Positions 25,701 to 37,463 of a DNA stretch of 64,000 bases are shown one piece after another. The notes beneath the pieces are model-generated. The model saw only the letters and a program-made list of their open reading frames with translations. It did not search any database and was not told the DNA's origin. The position numbers and the translations under genes were made by a program. The DNA lies in the NCBI GenBank assembly GCA_932294295.1, contig OW028573.1:68425829-68489828 (forward strand), in the 5' to 3' direction. Every line of letters begins with the position of its first letter. Positions within the stretch are counted from its first letter, which is position 1. This stretch comes from Alitta virens. Taxonomy: Eukaryota > Annelida > Polychaeta > Phyllodocida > Nereididae.

Positions 25701-28700
25701 AAAAATAAGCTTTTTGGAGGCCATTTTGGATTTGGCCCTCTGGAGGAGTTAGCCCGAACGTTTCAGAGCCCTGAGCTCAAAATGTCAGCTGAAACCTTAG
25801 GTCGGAAAAAATGGTCACGAACTGGCAGGGTCCTCTGCTACAAATGATAGAAAGTATAATATTTAAAAATGATAAAAAAGTAAAAGAAAATTTATAATTA
25901 TGATTGTGTGACACAAGAATAGGAGAAGAGGAGACTCTTCAACCACATTCAGCCATTTAACTCCTCCCCCCAGGAGTCCCCAAAGAAGATCAGGACCACC
26001 ACTTCCTCCTCACCCACACTCATATCCCAAAAAAAAAACTAAGCAACCTCCTCTTTTCACAGAGATTGCTGAGGATGCTAATTCAGCCAAGATCTTTCTT
26101 GAGCTGAAGAAGCACATCAAGTTCACCAAGAAGACGCAGGCTGGGAACCTCCTCATCCGTCCAAGGACAGCAGAGGACGACACAGCCCTTCTGTTAGAAG
26201 AACAACAACCACTCAAGAGAACCTCACTGTTGTCATCAGGATACTTGACCAAGATCGTTATTCCCCTCCATCCAGAAACCACACCCTGGACATCATCTCA
26301 GCCACAGTGTCTACCATGTTAAAAGTCAGTATGTCTCCCACAATTATCATACCCATTTATTATTTTATAACCAGCCTTTGAATCCTGGTGTGGTCTCTGT
26401 CGTATACTGAGTGAGAGTATACTGCTTTGCCCGAAAATGTTGGATGTTGATCTGCATCAGATGAGCCATATATGAAAAGGGAGGGCAATCTTCTGGGTGA
26501 TGGCTGTTTTTTTTGGTCTTCCTGGACAGCAGGGCCACCTTGTAGAAAACTCACCCAGAGGAATCCTGGCTCCATCATCATCCGCTCAGCCTACAAAGCC
26601 ATCAAACGTAGACTTGCTGTTGCCATCAATGAAGAGAACAGTTCCCAGTGGGAAAGTTGCGTGTTACTTCTTGGAGTCAGGACTAAAGGAATGCAACAGA
26701 GTTCTGGAAACAGTTCAAGTGCCTAACCACCACCACCACCACCACCACCACCACCACAAGAGAACGCAGACCTCAACGAGTCAACCTTGACACTGGTGAA
26801 CCCTCAACCTCTGACCTAGACACAGCCAACATCTTAGCCAGGCATCTTCAGAGAGTCCACCAGACCAACCAGGGCCCATATTTCGACCAACGACACTACC
26901 AGACAGTCACAAACTACATCACAGACAACAGATACTTCCCCACACTCTTGAAGGCTGCCATTGGAGTGATGATCCCAAAGGCTGGGAAGGATCCTCTCAC
27001 TCCAGGGAACAACCATCCCATCAGCCTTATCAGATGTCTGGGTACAGTGGGTAAGCTCCTTGAAAAACTATTTCCTCAAAACTCATTTCACATCTTACTA
27101 TTTTAGATCAACTCAGCTGGCAGAGCCCCCCTCCCGCAGAAGGAAGCCGGAGAACACTTGCACAGACTTGCTTTGGAAGCCAAAATAGCCACCACCCACA
27201 GATGGACAACAGGAGCAATCTTTCTCAATGTCGAGAAAGCCTTGACTCGGTATAGTAAGATATACGATACAAAGTCAGCCAGCTTGACATGCCAGTCAAG
27301 GTCAAATATTCTTCTCCTCATACTTCCAGGACAGATCCATAGCAGTCAGAGTAGGCAATACCACCTCAGCACCGGTAAATCTGGCTGCAGGCACTCCCCA
27401 GGGATCTGTTCTCAGCCCTCTACTTTTCATTATCTTTGTTAATGACATCCCTTTCTCCCACACAAATGCTGATGCAGTTCAGGTATCCCAGTATGCAGAT
27501 GATCTTGCAACAGCTACAATGTCTTCACCAATATTCAAAGAGAGCTCCAAGAGGCCCTCAACAAACTGGAAACCTGGTGCTGCATTAAACTTAATGCCTC
27601 CAAGACCCTGTTCATCATCTTCACAGGACTCCGGAGACAACCTGTCTCCACGCTCTCTCTCTTTAACATGTTTAATACCCTCATTCAGCTTTCAGTTTCA
27701 GAAGTCAGAAATGCCCCTCAGTATGAACCATCACTGCATTCAAGCTGAAACGGGATGCAACTCCAAGACTCTACTTCATCTTTACAAGACCTTCATCCCA
27801 CCAGTACTTGGGTGGCTGTCAAAGTCAGATACGCTACAGGACAACCCAGGGTCACCACTGCCGAAATCCACAGAAGAGCCCACCTTGAGATGATGGACCC
27901 TAGACTTCATGCACTGCAAACCAAGTCACTCCAGAGATTCTATGGTTTCTCCCTCATCCAATGACTCGACGAAAGACTCCATCACATCCAAAGACATCCC
28001 CTTCTCCAGAACAATCAGGTGAGCATCCAATCTGATTCCTAACTAACTCCCTAACACTCAACTAATAACCGTCCTTCTCTTCTTTCAGCCAACTTCTGAC
28101 CGTCTTCCTCGGCATGATGGCAACCAGGACCTGGACATATCTGAATCAGTCACAATGTCGGGTAGTGCGGCGGGTACCCCAATAAGAACACCAGGGCATT
28201 GAAGCTGCTGCTTTCGGCAGGAACTCGCCTTCCTGAACCTTTGGGTCGGATTACTCTTTTGGCTATCCTTCGGCTAGGATACTGCTGGCATTTTCATATT
28301 TATACTATATATATATAGTGTAGATTACCTCTCTTATGAACAGTAAGATGACCTGACGAGTTATACTTAATTAAGGTGTTGTAGTTTTTGCTCATAAGAC
28401 ATTATACTTAATCGCAAGTTTAGAGTTTGATAATGGGCGATGAGACATCAAAATAAAAATGCTAATACACACAGTGGTATTATGATAATCACACTGTAAT
28501 CCCTTACAGAAAAACTCACTGGCTTGGGAAACTGAACTCCACGAATGACGTCATCTGGAGTTCAGTTACCAAGTCTATGAAATCTGCTATTATAAGAGAA
28601 AAAACTTAGATGGGTTCTTCAGCTCCTAACAATAGGTGCTCCAGAAGAAATCTCATCCCCAACAAAGTATTACGCAAGCAAGACATATGACAGTCAAGTG

Positions 28701-29068
28701 TGCTAAATACCCAATTGTATCTTAAACCATTTTATCTATATATAAACGCACCTATTTCATGGTCGTGGTTAACGAATGCCAAACCTGGGGGTTCATTCAG
28801 ACTGCAGTTGACAAGGATGCTGGATGCTGGTCCATCCGTTCCATCCACATCAATTGCATATTTACCAGACTCCCTGATACCAGACTGGTAGAGCTGAGTG
28901 CAGGACCTGGCTATGCAGGATGCAGTTGTAATGCAATGCAGAAAAACGACTGAAAATAATAATAATAATAAGTAAAGAAATAACAGCAATAAATTTCTAC
29001 AGCTGATGCTTACACAGTTTTACAAAAGAAATACCTAAGAAGGAGAATACTCTCATGGTTAGACTCAT
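22730..29068 (-). CDS. Secreted fibrinogen/CASPR-like plus PAN-like protein
   Basis: Five exons join in phase: 29056-29035 (ATG at 29056, or in-frame ATG at 29068), 28949-28752, 25187-24972, 23766-23617, 22977-22730, giving about 277 residues. After the signal peptide (MRVFSFLVVFLHCITTASC) comes a fibrinogen-like start (SCTQLYQSGIRESGKYAIDV, then DGTDGPASSILVNC). It continues with the partial domain known from contactin-associated proteins and many invertebrate secreted proteins: YDQAREIVTSSTNCSYDLFL, then RCRGASL and GWKNYFD, then DCNVASLTKFNFTITEM, LPM-type loop and FLLNALVCQ. The last exon is a PAN/apple-like module (CTLSACAMHCLQNACSVFSF, then CECG) ending at the stop. All introns are phase 1, typical of shuffled extracellular modules. 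No membrane helix follows, so it should be secreted. The calcium-binding C-terminal half of a full fibrinogen domain is absent. Exact ligand and role are unknown. Confidence 0.82.
25238..25845. mobile_element. Fold-back MITE with ~130 bp terminal inverted repeats
   Basis: Left arm starts GTAGAGGACCCTGC (25241) and runs through GTTTGGGCTAACTCC and AAATCCAAAATGG. The right arm is the imperfect reverse complement: CCATTTTGGATTTGG, GGAGTTAGCCCGAAC, ending GCAGGGTCCTCTGC (to about 25838). The centre is AT-rich and non-coding. It lies in the intron between exons 2 and 3 of the fibrinogen-like gene. Confidence 0.8.
26040..28310 (+). mobile_element. Dead Jockey-like LINE
   Basis: Pieces of a non-LTR retrotransposon with stops and frameshifts. 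A gag-like part lies near 26060-26280. Reverse transcriptase follows as GVMIPKAGKDPLTPGNNHPI (from about 26960), IATTHRWTTGAIFLNVEKA (about 27185), GTPQGSVLSPLLFIIFVND (about 27390) and the catalytic YADD (about 27493), then a C-terminal domain with KLETWC and LNASKT in shifted frames. The 3' tail near 28190-28310 has a hairpin (TGGCTATCCTTCGGCTAGG) and a TA-rich end. A (CAC)n run near 26727-26757 interrupts it. It lies antisense inside an intron of the fibrinogen-like gene. Confidence 0.88.
28505..28589. mobile_element. CRE-type MITE, copy B (short)
   Basis: An 85-base near-palindrome: CTTGGGAAACTGAACTCC, then the palindrome TGACGTCA at 28546-28553, then GGAGTTCAGTTACCAAG. It lies 160 bases from exon 2 of the fibrinogen-like gene. 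Confidence 0.8.
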
Positions 29069-30468
29069 ATGCTCGGAGCACCTAAAATGAAAATGCCTGG
29101 GTCGCCCAGAAACTGTTCATTCACCTTTGGCAACTTTTTCGCAATCGATTATGTGTTTCTAGGAACTACTACCATTGCATCAAAATAGGGCATTGAGTCT
29201 GTTGACATTTGCTTTCCATTTCTCATGAAATGTCGTACGTGATTAATTTATGACTTCAAACGTCATATTTCAAAGGCATCCATGAAGAGCCTTTGTTTGA
29301 GTCAGTGCACATAACGCAGGAGATGGGAGCCATAAAAATGTTAATGACACTTGTTAGCTGAAGGTGGCAGTGACTCCAAGGTGGAACGGAGCGACACACT
29401 GTGGTATTCCCATTTGGGTCTTAGGAGTATTCCCCAACAGTCAATATCTGAACGTGATTTAAGTGCAATTGAGTGTAATGTCTTATGAACAAGACCTCTT
29501 ACAGGTGTCGTTTCTTTTTATACATATGGCCACATCCACATATCCCTTTGAATGTTCAGGCCTTTAAACAGCTCTACAAATGGCGATCGAAATGTGTCTT
29601 ACTTTGTGGCAATATTATACCAATTAATAAGGTGACAAAATTGATCAAATATGGTTTGGTAAAAAAAATTTGTGAAAAATTAGTAATTTCATTTACACTA
29701 ATGGTAATATTTTCCATGATGTCTATTGAAGAAATAGAAAGAAACTGTACTGAATCTAAGCAATAGTTATATCCCTAATTTCGGGGGTTAAATGTAAGAA
29801 GTTAAAGAAAATGTGTGTATTGCTGTCAATTACGAGATCACGTAAGCTCTATAGTTATGGGCGGGATTAGATGCTTCATATTTCATAACTATGCATTTGA
29901 ATTTAGACTATGCATGATCTTCCTGAAAGATGTGGTTTCGGGTCGTGTATTCTATTTCCTGAGGCATTCACATTTCAACACACAATACGATGGATGCATT
30001 CTTCATGGACTTGAATCTATCATCCGCTAATTGGTTGGTCATAAAAATTATGCAAATGGGAGTCATAAAATGATTGATGCTAGCCATGGCTTGATGTTTA
30101 GCACCACTTGGGTCATTACCTCAGTCACCTGTGTCCCAGGAACATACCCTAGAACCTTAGCTGTGAGTATTTTTTCCTCGATATAAAAAAATATATATCT
30201 AGAGCAATTATTCATATGACGAAATACAATACAATAATTTTTCCAAAGGGCTGTCAAATTTCCTTGATTTCTCTTGCAATACGTACAATGGTTTATCACT
30301 AGTAAATTTATTTCATACTTCTCTTATTACAAGGTTTCTGTATGCAGGCATACGGGTTAAAATAACTGTTAAATTAATTCAAATCGCCAATCCACAGGTA
30401 ATGCAGATTCCATATCTCACGTGTACACTATCATTTTTTTCTAATCAAGTTCACAATGTCAATTGCAG
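29069..30468. other. Shared upstream region of fibrinogen-like gene and tyrosinase
   Basis: Divergent promoters (minus and plus) must lie in these 1.4 kb. No repeat or reading frame with recognisable coding content was found. A 5' UTR exon of tyrosinase may lie here, because TTGCAG stands directly before its ATG. Confidence 0.45.
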
Positions 30469-33400
30469 ATGATCCAAATACTATTTCCAATTTTGACCAT
30501 CGCCTCGATCCATATTTTGCCATGCCAAAGTCAATTCCCAAGAGCTTGTGCTGAAAACGTCACAGCTAGAACAGGAGTGTGCTGTCCATCCTGGGGCCCA
30601 GGTGAGTCAATTTTGCGATGAATATGGTTGAATGGTAATATTGAGCTGATTAGCAATTGCAAATATAGTTTTGATTATATCATTCAAAAGTTCTGCCTTC
30701 CTTCTGATTTACACAGATGTATTATATTCCCCTTTATGCTTGCAGGTCTAGTATGTGGTGGCCCAAGAAGAGGAATGTGCCTTCCACTTGCAGATGTTCA
30801 CGAGATTTACTCTCCAGCCAAACCAGATCACATGAATGACGACAGACTCAACTGGCCCAAAGCTTACTTCCAGAAAGTCTGCCGCTGTTTTGGCAGCAGG
30901 GCAGGTTATGCTTGCCACGAATGTAAATTTGGATACTTTGGACAGGACTGTTCCCGACGAAGGATCCAAAAGCGGAAGAATATCTTGTCACTTACAAAGG
31001 CGGAGAAACAGCGGTTCATCAATCTGGTCTTAAAATCGAAAACCGCAATCACTGATTATGTTGCTGTTAAAGCTGATCGACACGATCCGGTGGAAGGAAA
31101 TATTACAATCGTGAACCTAACGCTTCACGACTTCTTCGTTTATATCCATTATTACTCAGCCAGGCATACAGATCTTAGGAATAAAACCCACCATTGTGAC
31201 AACTCCAGAGGACACTTTGACTTTTCCCATGAAGGGTCTGGGTTCCCTACTTTCCATCGTCTCCTTATTCTCCTGTGGGAAAGAGAATTCCAGAAACTCG
31301 CACAGGATGACACTTTCACCTTCCCTTACTGGGACTGGGTGGAAAATGGGCATAAATGTGAAGTATGCACCAACGACCTCCTTGGGGCTATCAATATATC
31401 TGATCCCAATGGACACCTTGACAGCAGGTGAGTTGCTGATTACAAAAGTCTACTGAGACATGTGCAATTTATTGGATATAATATTAGATATATTACTATG
31501 GACAGGGACTCTGCATTATAACATGAATATTGCAGCTATTAACCCACTATAGATAAAAGACACAATTTCTTTGCAACCGAAGTGCAAACGCATTATATAT
31601 AGCTGTATATGTTTCTTTGGTAGACATCCATATGTATACATTACTCTGCTAGTACTTAACATCATTATATATCTTCCTGGTAACACTAATTTCAATGCCT
31701 ATACGGATATTATAATCATGGGTTTTAATGCACCCCAAGCTACGTTCAATGACACATTTTATTGCACAGAGTTATTCATCCTATTGCCCAAGGCGGTGAC
31801 GTACCAATTTGATGTGGTCGAAACCCATCCTAGTAATCAGTTTGCGAACATACAATAAAATGCTATAATATTTACACCATTGTTTTACCGGTATAACGCA
31901 AGTGTATTGTCTTTCTCTTTCACCTAGGTCCCCGTTTTCCAAGTGGTATACCATGTGCCACACTAAACGATACAATGGATCCTTAGACTGCAGGTTCTGC
32001 AATGCAGATGACAGGTGAGCCCGTGACTGTAAGGTCTGACTGGATTATTAGAATAGCTAATTGAAAAGTTGTTAAAGTTTTTGAAAGCATGCACTGAAGC
32101 TGTTCTCGGATTCTGCGTTTCACCTGACTAAAATCACTCTGAAAATAGCCTGAAGTCTGCTAACAGCTTACACTTCATGAAATATGGTGCATAGCCCATG
32201 TGACATCAATCAGACGTAGTAGTGACGTAGTAGTGACGTAGTAGTGAATTATGGTAGACATGCTCATTAATAACAAGTTACCATGAGGTCATAGGAGGTT
32301 TATTATTCACATCTGATCAATGACTACTATATGATTAAAGAGAAGTTAAACTTAAATTGATTAGATGCTTATGGCTTATCAAGTGATTTTTTTAGCATGT
32401 GTTGATTTATTTTATTATGTGCAAACCTTTACTAAATTGTTTAAGTAGAGAGAGTATTTTTTATTGTATGTCAACTCTAGAACGCAGTTTTGAAAGTCTA
32501 AATTTACAGCTCCTGTTGAGTGGAAAGAAAAGCTTTTAGGTGCTGTCATAAAAGTGTATTTTTGTCAACTCCAGAACAGTCAACTCCACAGATTAGTTTC
32601 AAGTGTTCTGGAGTTGTGTCCAGCCAAAGTCGGCGTGTCAACTAAATTCATCTTAATCCTTGGTGGATGTCTATTTGACCGATACCTTTTGAAAAAAGTT
32701 TTTTTTTAGTTCCATTTGTGCGTTATAATTCTCAATAATTGTATTTTCAAACCATTAGCATTTTCAATACAAATGTGATGAAAGATGTCAACTCCGGAAC
32801 ATAGTTCTTTTAAAATAAATACCATCAATGCGATATCTGCATCAAACTGTTTCAATTTACATACCACTCTTTTTAAAACTCTTTTTGTACCGAGTGCTCA
32901 ATTTTGATAATTATGCATAAGAATGGGGAAAAAGAAATACATTCTTGTCAAAATGTCAACTCCGGAACAGCAGAAATTAAAAAGCTATTAGCTTATCACA
33001 ATTTCTACTGGTAAATGTAGAAATAAATGCTATATATGTATTAAATGCAGTAAATGTATGCTACTCGTATTTGAGAACAACACAAGTTTGATATAATTGA
33101 TTTGCAGGAGCAAATGAAAATGCAGTTGTCAACTCCGGTATGAGAATTGTCAACTCCAGAACGGCAAACGTAATTTCTTGATAAATTGCATTGCTCTTTG
33201 TGTATTGCGGTTGCCAAACATCAGATTGCTGACAGAAAAAATGGCACTAATTGAGAAAATGACCCATATGGCATCTCTCGGAAATGTCATTATACTTGTC
33301 ATTACAATATCTTGCTTGGCTGGCACTTGCAGATTTGCTGGCATTGTCAGGAGACCTGTCAAGCAGTTCCGTTTCCCCACCTTACAGGAAGTTGACCTGA

Positions 33401-35500
33401 TCCTGTCTAAACCAAACTACGACAATCGGCCGTACAACGAAGAGGCTGGGGAGGACACGTTCAGGAACTGCTTCGAAGGTGGCTGCCCAATGCCTGGACA
33501 AACTTACAGCATCCATAATTTGGTGAGATAGATTGTAATATTTTCATACTACACAAGGCAGAATAATTATGATAATCATATATACATATAGTAACTGTAC
33601 CGGTGAAAACAAATTTTTAAAAAAAAAGAGTTATACTCAAATTTGTCCAAACCAACTTTAATAAAATGTATTTGGTATAAATAATTATCAAATTGACAGA
33701 TGTCCCAACTCTTTTATTTAAGTTTTTCACCGAAGACAATTGTGTTTGATCTCAAGTTCAGGGCATTTTTTATTTAGTTTCCTTGTGCTTTCTGAACTTT
33801 TTACAAACACCTGTTTTAATGAAATTGCTGATAGCCCAAGAATTTGTCGTTGTCACTGTGGCATTGCTATTATGGTAATCCAACAGGAGCAAAAACTCAA
33901 ATATGACACTAGTGCAGTTTATCTGCGAGTCTATAGAATTGCATTGACCCAAATCTCCAATACAGTCTTAGCATATGGTCACTGTCATGCAGGTCAAGAC
34001 CACAAGATGACGAAACAATGCAATTCTGAGCTCATACATTTTTGTCAGGACAGTTGAATGTTATGATTAATTACCGAATTGTCTTTGTCACAGGTGCATG
34101 CTTGGTTCAATGGCACTCTCTCGGGAGTGACGACCTCAACGAATGATCCATTGTTCATTGTTCACCACACGATGATTGACAAGCTCTTCGAACGCTGGAT
34201 GCGCATGCACAAGAATCACATGACTCAGGTGAGTCATTTAATTACAAAATAAAGAAATGTGAAATGTTTCCAAACTTTAACCCACATTGTTGGTATTCAC
34301 ACGTGTCAGAATAAAATTATCTGCAATGGAACCCCACGTGTAAGGCCCTTGAGAATCATAGAAGTGCTGTCAATTCTGGAACATATGTCTCATCTCGGTA
34401 TCGATCGAAAATAATTAACCACAGCCTTAGGTTCCCTGAAATTGGGCATTTGATCTCATTAGTCCCTGATATGCATGAACTAACCCGTCAAAACTGAATA
34501 AATTCGATCATAGCTTGCATTTTATCAATTACATGGCTGAATTCATATCTTCCTTTTTTTTACTTACCTCTTTTAGATGCCTGAATTCGGTGGGCCTGTA
34601 GGTCATCACAGGGACTCGGTCGTTGTCCCAATGTTCCCTCGGTTCTTCCATCACATGTTCTTCACAGATTCTCGCACCTTGGGATATGACTATGACAATC
34701 TTGATTATGGCAAGCATCACCGAAGAGATCCAGAAAGCTACCTGGGTAGGTGGATTCACTGGATTTATTGCTCTGCTGTTTTGATAGTGAATGTTTTGGC
34801 AGTGAACCACGAGTACATCCCATATCAAACATATCACTGCTAAGGTGATATGGAATGAATACGCGGTTATTCCATCTCATCGTTACATTTGTGTCTGGTT
34901 AGTTGGTTGGGTGGAATGACCTTCAAATTAGCTGAAATAAGAGCTCAAATTGTTGAGCTACATCGTAAAAAAATCTGTGATACCTGTGTATGTACTAAGA
35001 ACCCATTAGGTAACTGTGCTATATCTACTGACCAAATTAATTAGTAAATTGGTTCACAGACCGATGGTTCAGATAGGAAAAAGGAAGCAGTTTTGTCATT
35101 ACTCCAATGTATTCAGCAATGAATGTGTGTACTTGTTGAATTATTTATGATCTTATTTTGTCGTTCTATGTTTACAGAGGCAGAAGACCTGACCAGCAAT
35201 GGCATTGTCTACTTCGTGATCAGCATAGCCTTTATCTTGTCTGTTGCTTTTGTCTTGACTCTCTATCGAGAAAATCTCAAATCCACTGTGGGCGCCACCT
35301 ACCGGATTCTGAGAAATGGAACCACTGCGCCCCCTGGCGACGGTGCAGCCAAACGATTCCAAGAACGCAAGCTGAAAGTAAAAGTAGCTGAATATCATGA
35401 CAATGAATACCAGGACAATGCATATCATGACAATGTGATTCTACAAAGTGCATCTGATGATAACTTCAGTGACAGTGAAGATAGACCATTAGTTGGATAA
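30469..35500 (+). CDS. tyr: Tyrosinase, vertebrate-type, membrane anchored
   Basis: Copper oxidase that hydroxylates tyrosine and oxidises dopa, the first step of melanin synthesis, in a melanosome-like compartment. Seven exons join in phase: 30469-30601, 30746-31427, 31928-32014, 33351-33522, 34094-34228, 34577-34745, 35178-35500, giving 566 residues. The signal peptide is followed by the cysteine-rich tyrosinase start (QFPRACAENVTARTGVCCPS) and the EGF-like motif CHECKFGYFGQDC. CuA ligands are seen as VYIHYYS, DFSHEG and FPTFHR, with FPYWDWVE; CuB ligands as SIHNLVHAWFNGTL and FIVHHTMIDKLFERW. All six histidines are present. A membrane helix (IVYFVISIAFILSVAFVLTL) leads to a tail of about 80 residues with a repeated YHDNxYxDN stretch and the ending SDSEDRPLVG, which resembles the acidic dileucine melanosome-sorting signal. 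The start codon lies directly after TTGCAG, so a 5' UTR intron is possible. Confidence 0.96.
32212..32248. repeat. Three 12-base tandem units
   Basis: GTAGTAGTGAC repeated three times with the last copy diverging to GTAGTAGTGAA, in tyrosinase intron 3. Confidence 0.8.
32469..33162. repeat. Cluster of TGTCAACTCCGGAACA motifs
   Basis: Near-copies of GTCAACTCCGGAAC occur at about 32469, 32564, 32577, 32605 (reverse), 32786, 32953, 33127 and 33148 in tyrosinase intron 3, with a further one near 34367 in intron 5. The 32786, 32953 and 33127 copies are about 170 bases apart. The sequence between copies is not obviously alike. Confidence 0.7.
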
Positions 35501-36253
35501 TTGTAGATATAAAAAGCCAGAATCATCTTAGAATTATCATGGACATTCGAATCATCATTGAGTAATGAATGGGAAGCAATTGCGTAATGTATCTCATCTG
35601 TGCCAAGATTATATAACTCAATCAAGGTAATTAAATCCATGCCAGGGCCCTGAACCTCTCGTTAATGGAATATTGAGGTGGGCGTACCAGCTTGTATGAT
35701 AATAATGCATTCGCTGCATTAAGCAGTGGGTAGGTCATTTCAGTTCATGTCCAAAATATTTCTTGAGTCATTCTAAAATTCAACCTAACCCACCTTTTTT
35801 TCACCAATGACACCCAAGGAGATAGCTTATACTGCAAAGAAAAATGAGAAGATGCTGTTAAAAAAGGCATTTATAGTGTTTTGTGCTGTATTCGTGTGTG
35901 TTAAGTACACAGTACTGTATGGTGCTATTTGTGAAAGCAATAGTCAGAGTCAATGAAATTAAATCTAGTGTCAGTGCACTAAACTTTCTAATAACATGTC
36001 AAATCAGGCTCACACTTGGCCAATTAGTGCCGATATTGAGTCGAAAGCCATGCAGTACATGTGTCATGTGGCATGCTAGTTGGAAGTGGATGATCATTCG
36101 TATTATTTTGTTATAAGATAAAAATAGCTAAAAACACGAAGTCCTCGACAGTGTAGTATTGTGAATATAGGTCAGTATTAAATTTTCTCGTTATTTAGTA
36201 GGCCATCCGTCATATATTCACATCAATGTGGATGAAATGTAATTGTGTGTATA

Positions 36254-36259
36254 CAATAA
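36254..36259 (+). promoter_or_regulatory. Poly(A) signal candidate for tyrosinase
   Basis: AATAAA about 750 bases after the tyrosinase stop codon. Plausible distance; earlier non-canonical signals cannot be excluded. Confidence 0.35.
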
Positions 36260-36594
36260 AATATAAATTACATCGATGAACAATTTCTTGACCAAGATGT
36301 TAGCATTTTTTTTACCTTGGAGAAATGAGGTCGAATTTTAGTCAATTTGACTAACAACCTTCACGTTCGTTACTCTGATCAATCAAGCCTTATAATTTGT
36401 GACTAACAAGGGTAAGTCATATCCAAATATCAATCCTTAGTGACTTAGTCAGTTTGACCACAATTTGACCACGGTGAATGCTTTATAATTTAATAATTAT
36501 TCATCAAGCAAGTATGCAAGCTGCTCACAGCGCCACCACTCCTAGCGTCATTCCATATACATATGATATATGCTGAAGTGTGGGTAGATGAGTC

Positions 36595-36715
36595 TGTCTT
36601 TCTACCTGTATGTATGTCTGTCTTTCTGTATGTATAGCTGTATGTCTGTCTGTTATTTACCTCCAATTACAGTCTGTCTAGCTGTATGTCTAGCTGTCTG
36701 TCTAGCTGTATACGA
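36595..36715. repeat. Degenerate TGTATG/TCTG/TAGC tract
   Basis: Imperfect short tandem repeats such as CTGTATGTATGTCTGTC and CTAGCTGTATGTCTAGCTG. It encloses a copy of the 21-base sequence that also forms the target site of the SINE at 37273. Confidence 0.7.
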
Positions 36716-37272
36716 GATAGTCATGTACTGAAAAGTAAAAACATTATAGCAAAATGTGATGCTGTCCAAAATAACTGACAGCCATACTATATAAGTCAAT
36801 TCATGATATATAAGGTGCAATGCTTGTTACTACAAGACATAGTCACAAAGACTCATAATGAAGACAAGATGACCTAAGATCCCAGCATTGAGTGAAATAA
36901 CCAGAATGCCATAGCCTAAACACCCCATTCCAACATGAAACTTGACAGCATCCCACATACAGGCATCACCAGTCTCAGTAAAATAATTCATGAAAACGAT
37001 GTGTATGGATTCAACACTATTCAGCAGTGTACATTATTTTAAAATACCGTTGAAAGGTATACATTTGCATTAGAATAATTCTGATTCCATGCACTGGCTA
37101 TAATTATGCTCTCCAGCCCACGTCATGTTATACGTGTATCTATTCCTGTACTTTATAGCCTCAAGAAAAAGTAAGACAACCGTCTTTCTTTTATATTTTT
37201 TTAATTTCTTTGCTTCTTTTTATCTTTTTACAAATGCCAATTCTTTTCACAGTTATTTACCTCCAATTACAG

Positions 37273-37463
37273 GGGGTGGGGCCTAGCTCAGTGGTAGCGC
37301 GCTGGGCTTCCAACCACTGGGTCCCGGGTTCAATTCCCTGTCGAGCCTATGTTGGATGGCTGTTTCATCCTTCGTCTCATTGCCATGGTCCCTGTCTGTC
37401 CTAATTAGCCCATCAGGTGCAGAAATACAGGACGTAAAGCCCTAATCCACCACCACCACCACC
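37273..37463 (+). mobile_element. tRNA-derived SINE, family B, with 14-base target duplication
   Basis: The head looks like a tRNA (A-box TAGCTCAGTGGTAG, loop GGGCTTCCAACCA, B-box GGGTTCAATTCCC). The body ends in (CAC)n. It is flanked by perfect direct repeats ACCTCCAATTACAG at 37259-37272 and 37464-37477. The perfect duplication suggests a fairly recent insertion. Confidence 0.9.

Noticed and set aside
30628..30745. Earlier ATG at 30628 extending tyrosinase exon 2 upstream
   Set aside because: A TGCTTGCAG acceptor stands at 30745, and the separate signal-peptide exon 30469-30601 joins in phase with the expected tyrosinase start.
37273..37345. Possible functional tRNA gene (Gly-like loop TTCCAA)
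   Set aside because: The arms do not close into a proper cloverleaf, and it is the head of a SINE with a long body and target duplication.
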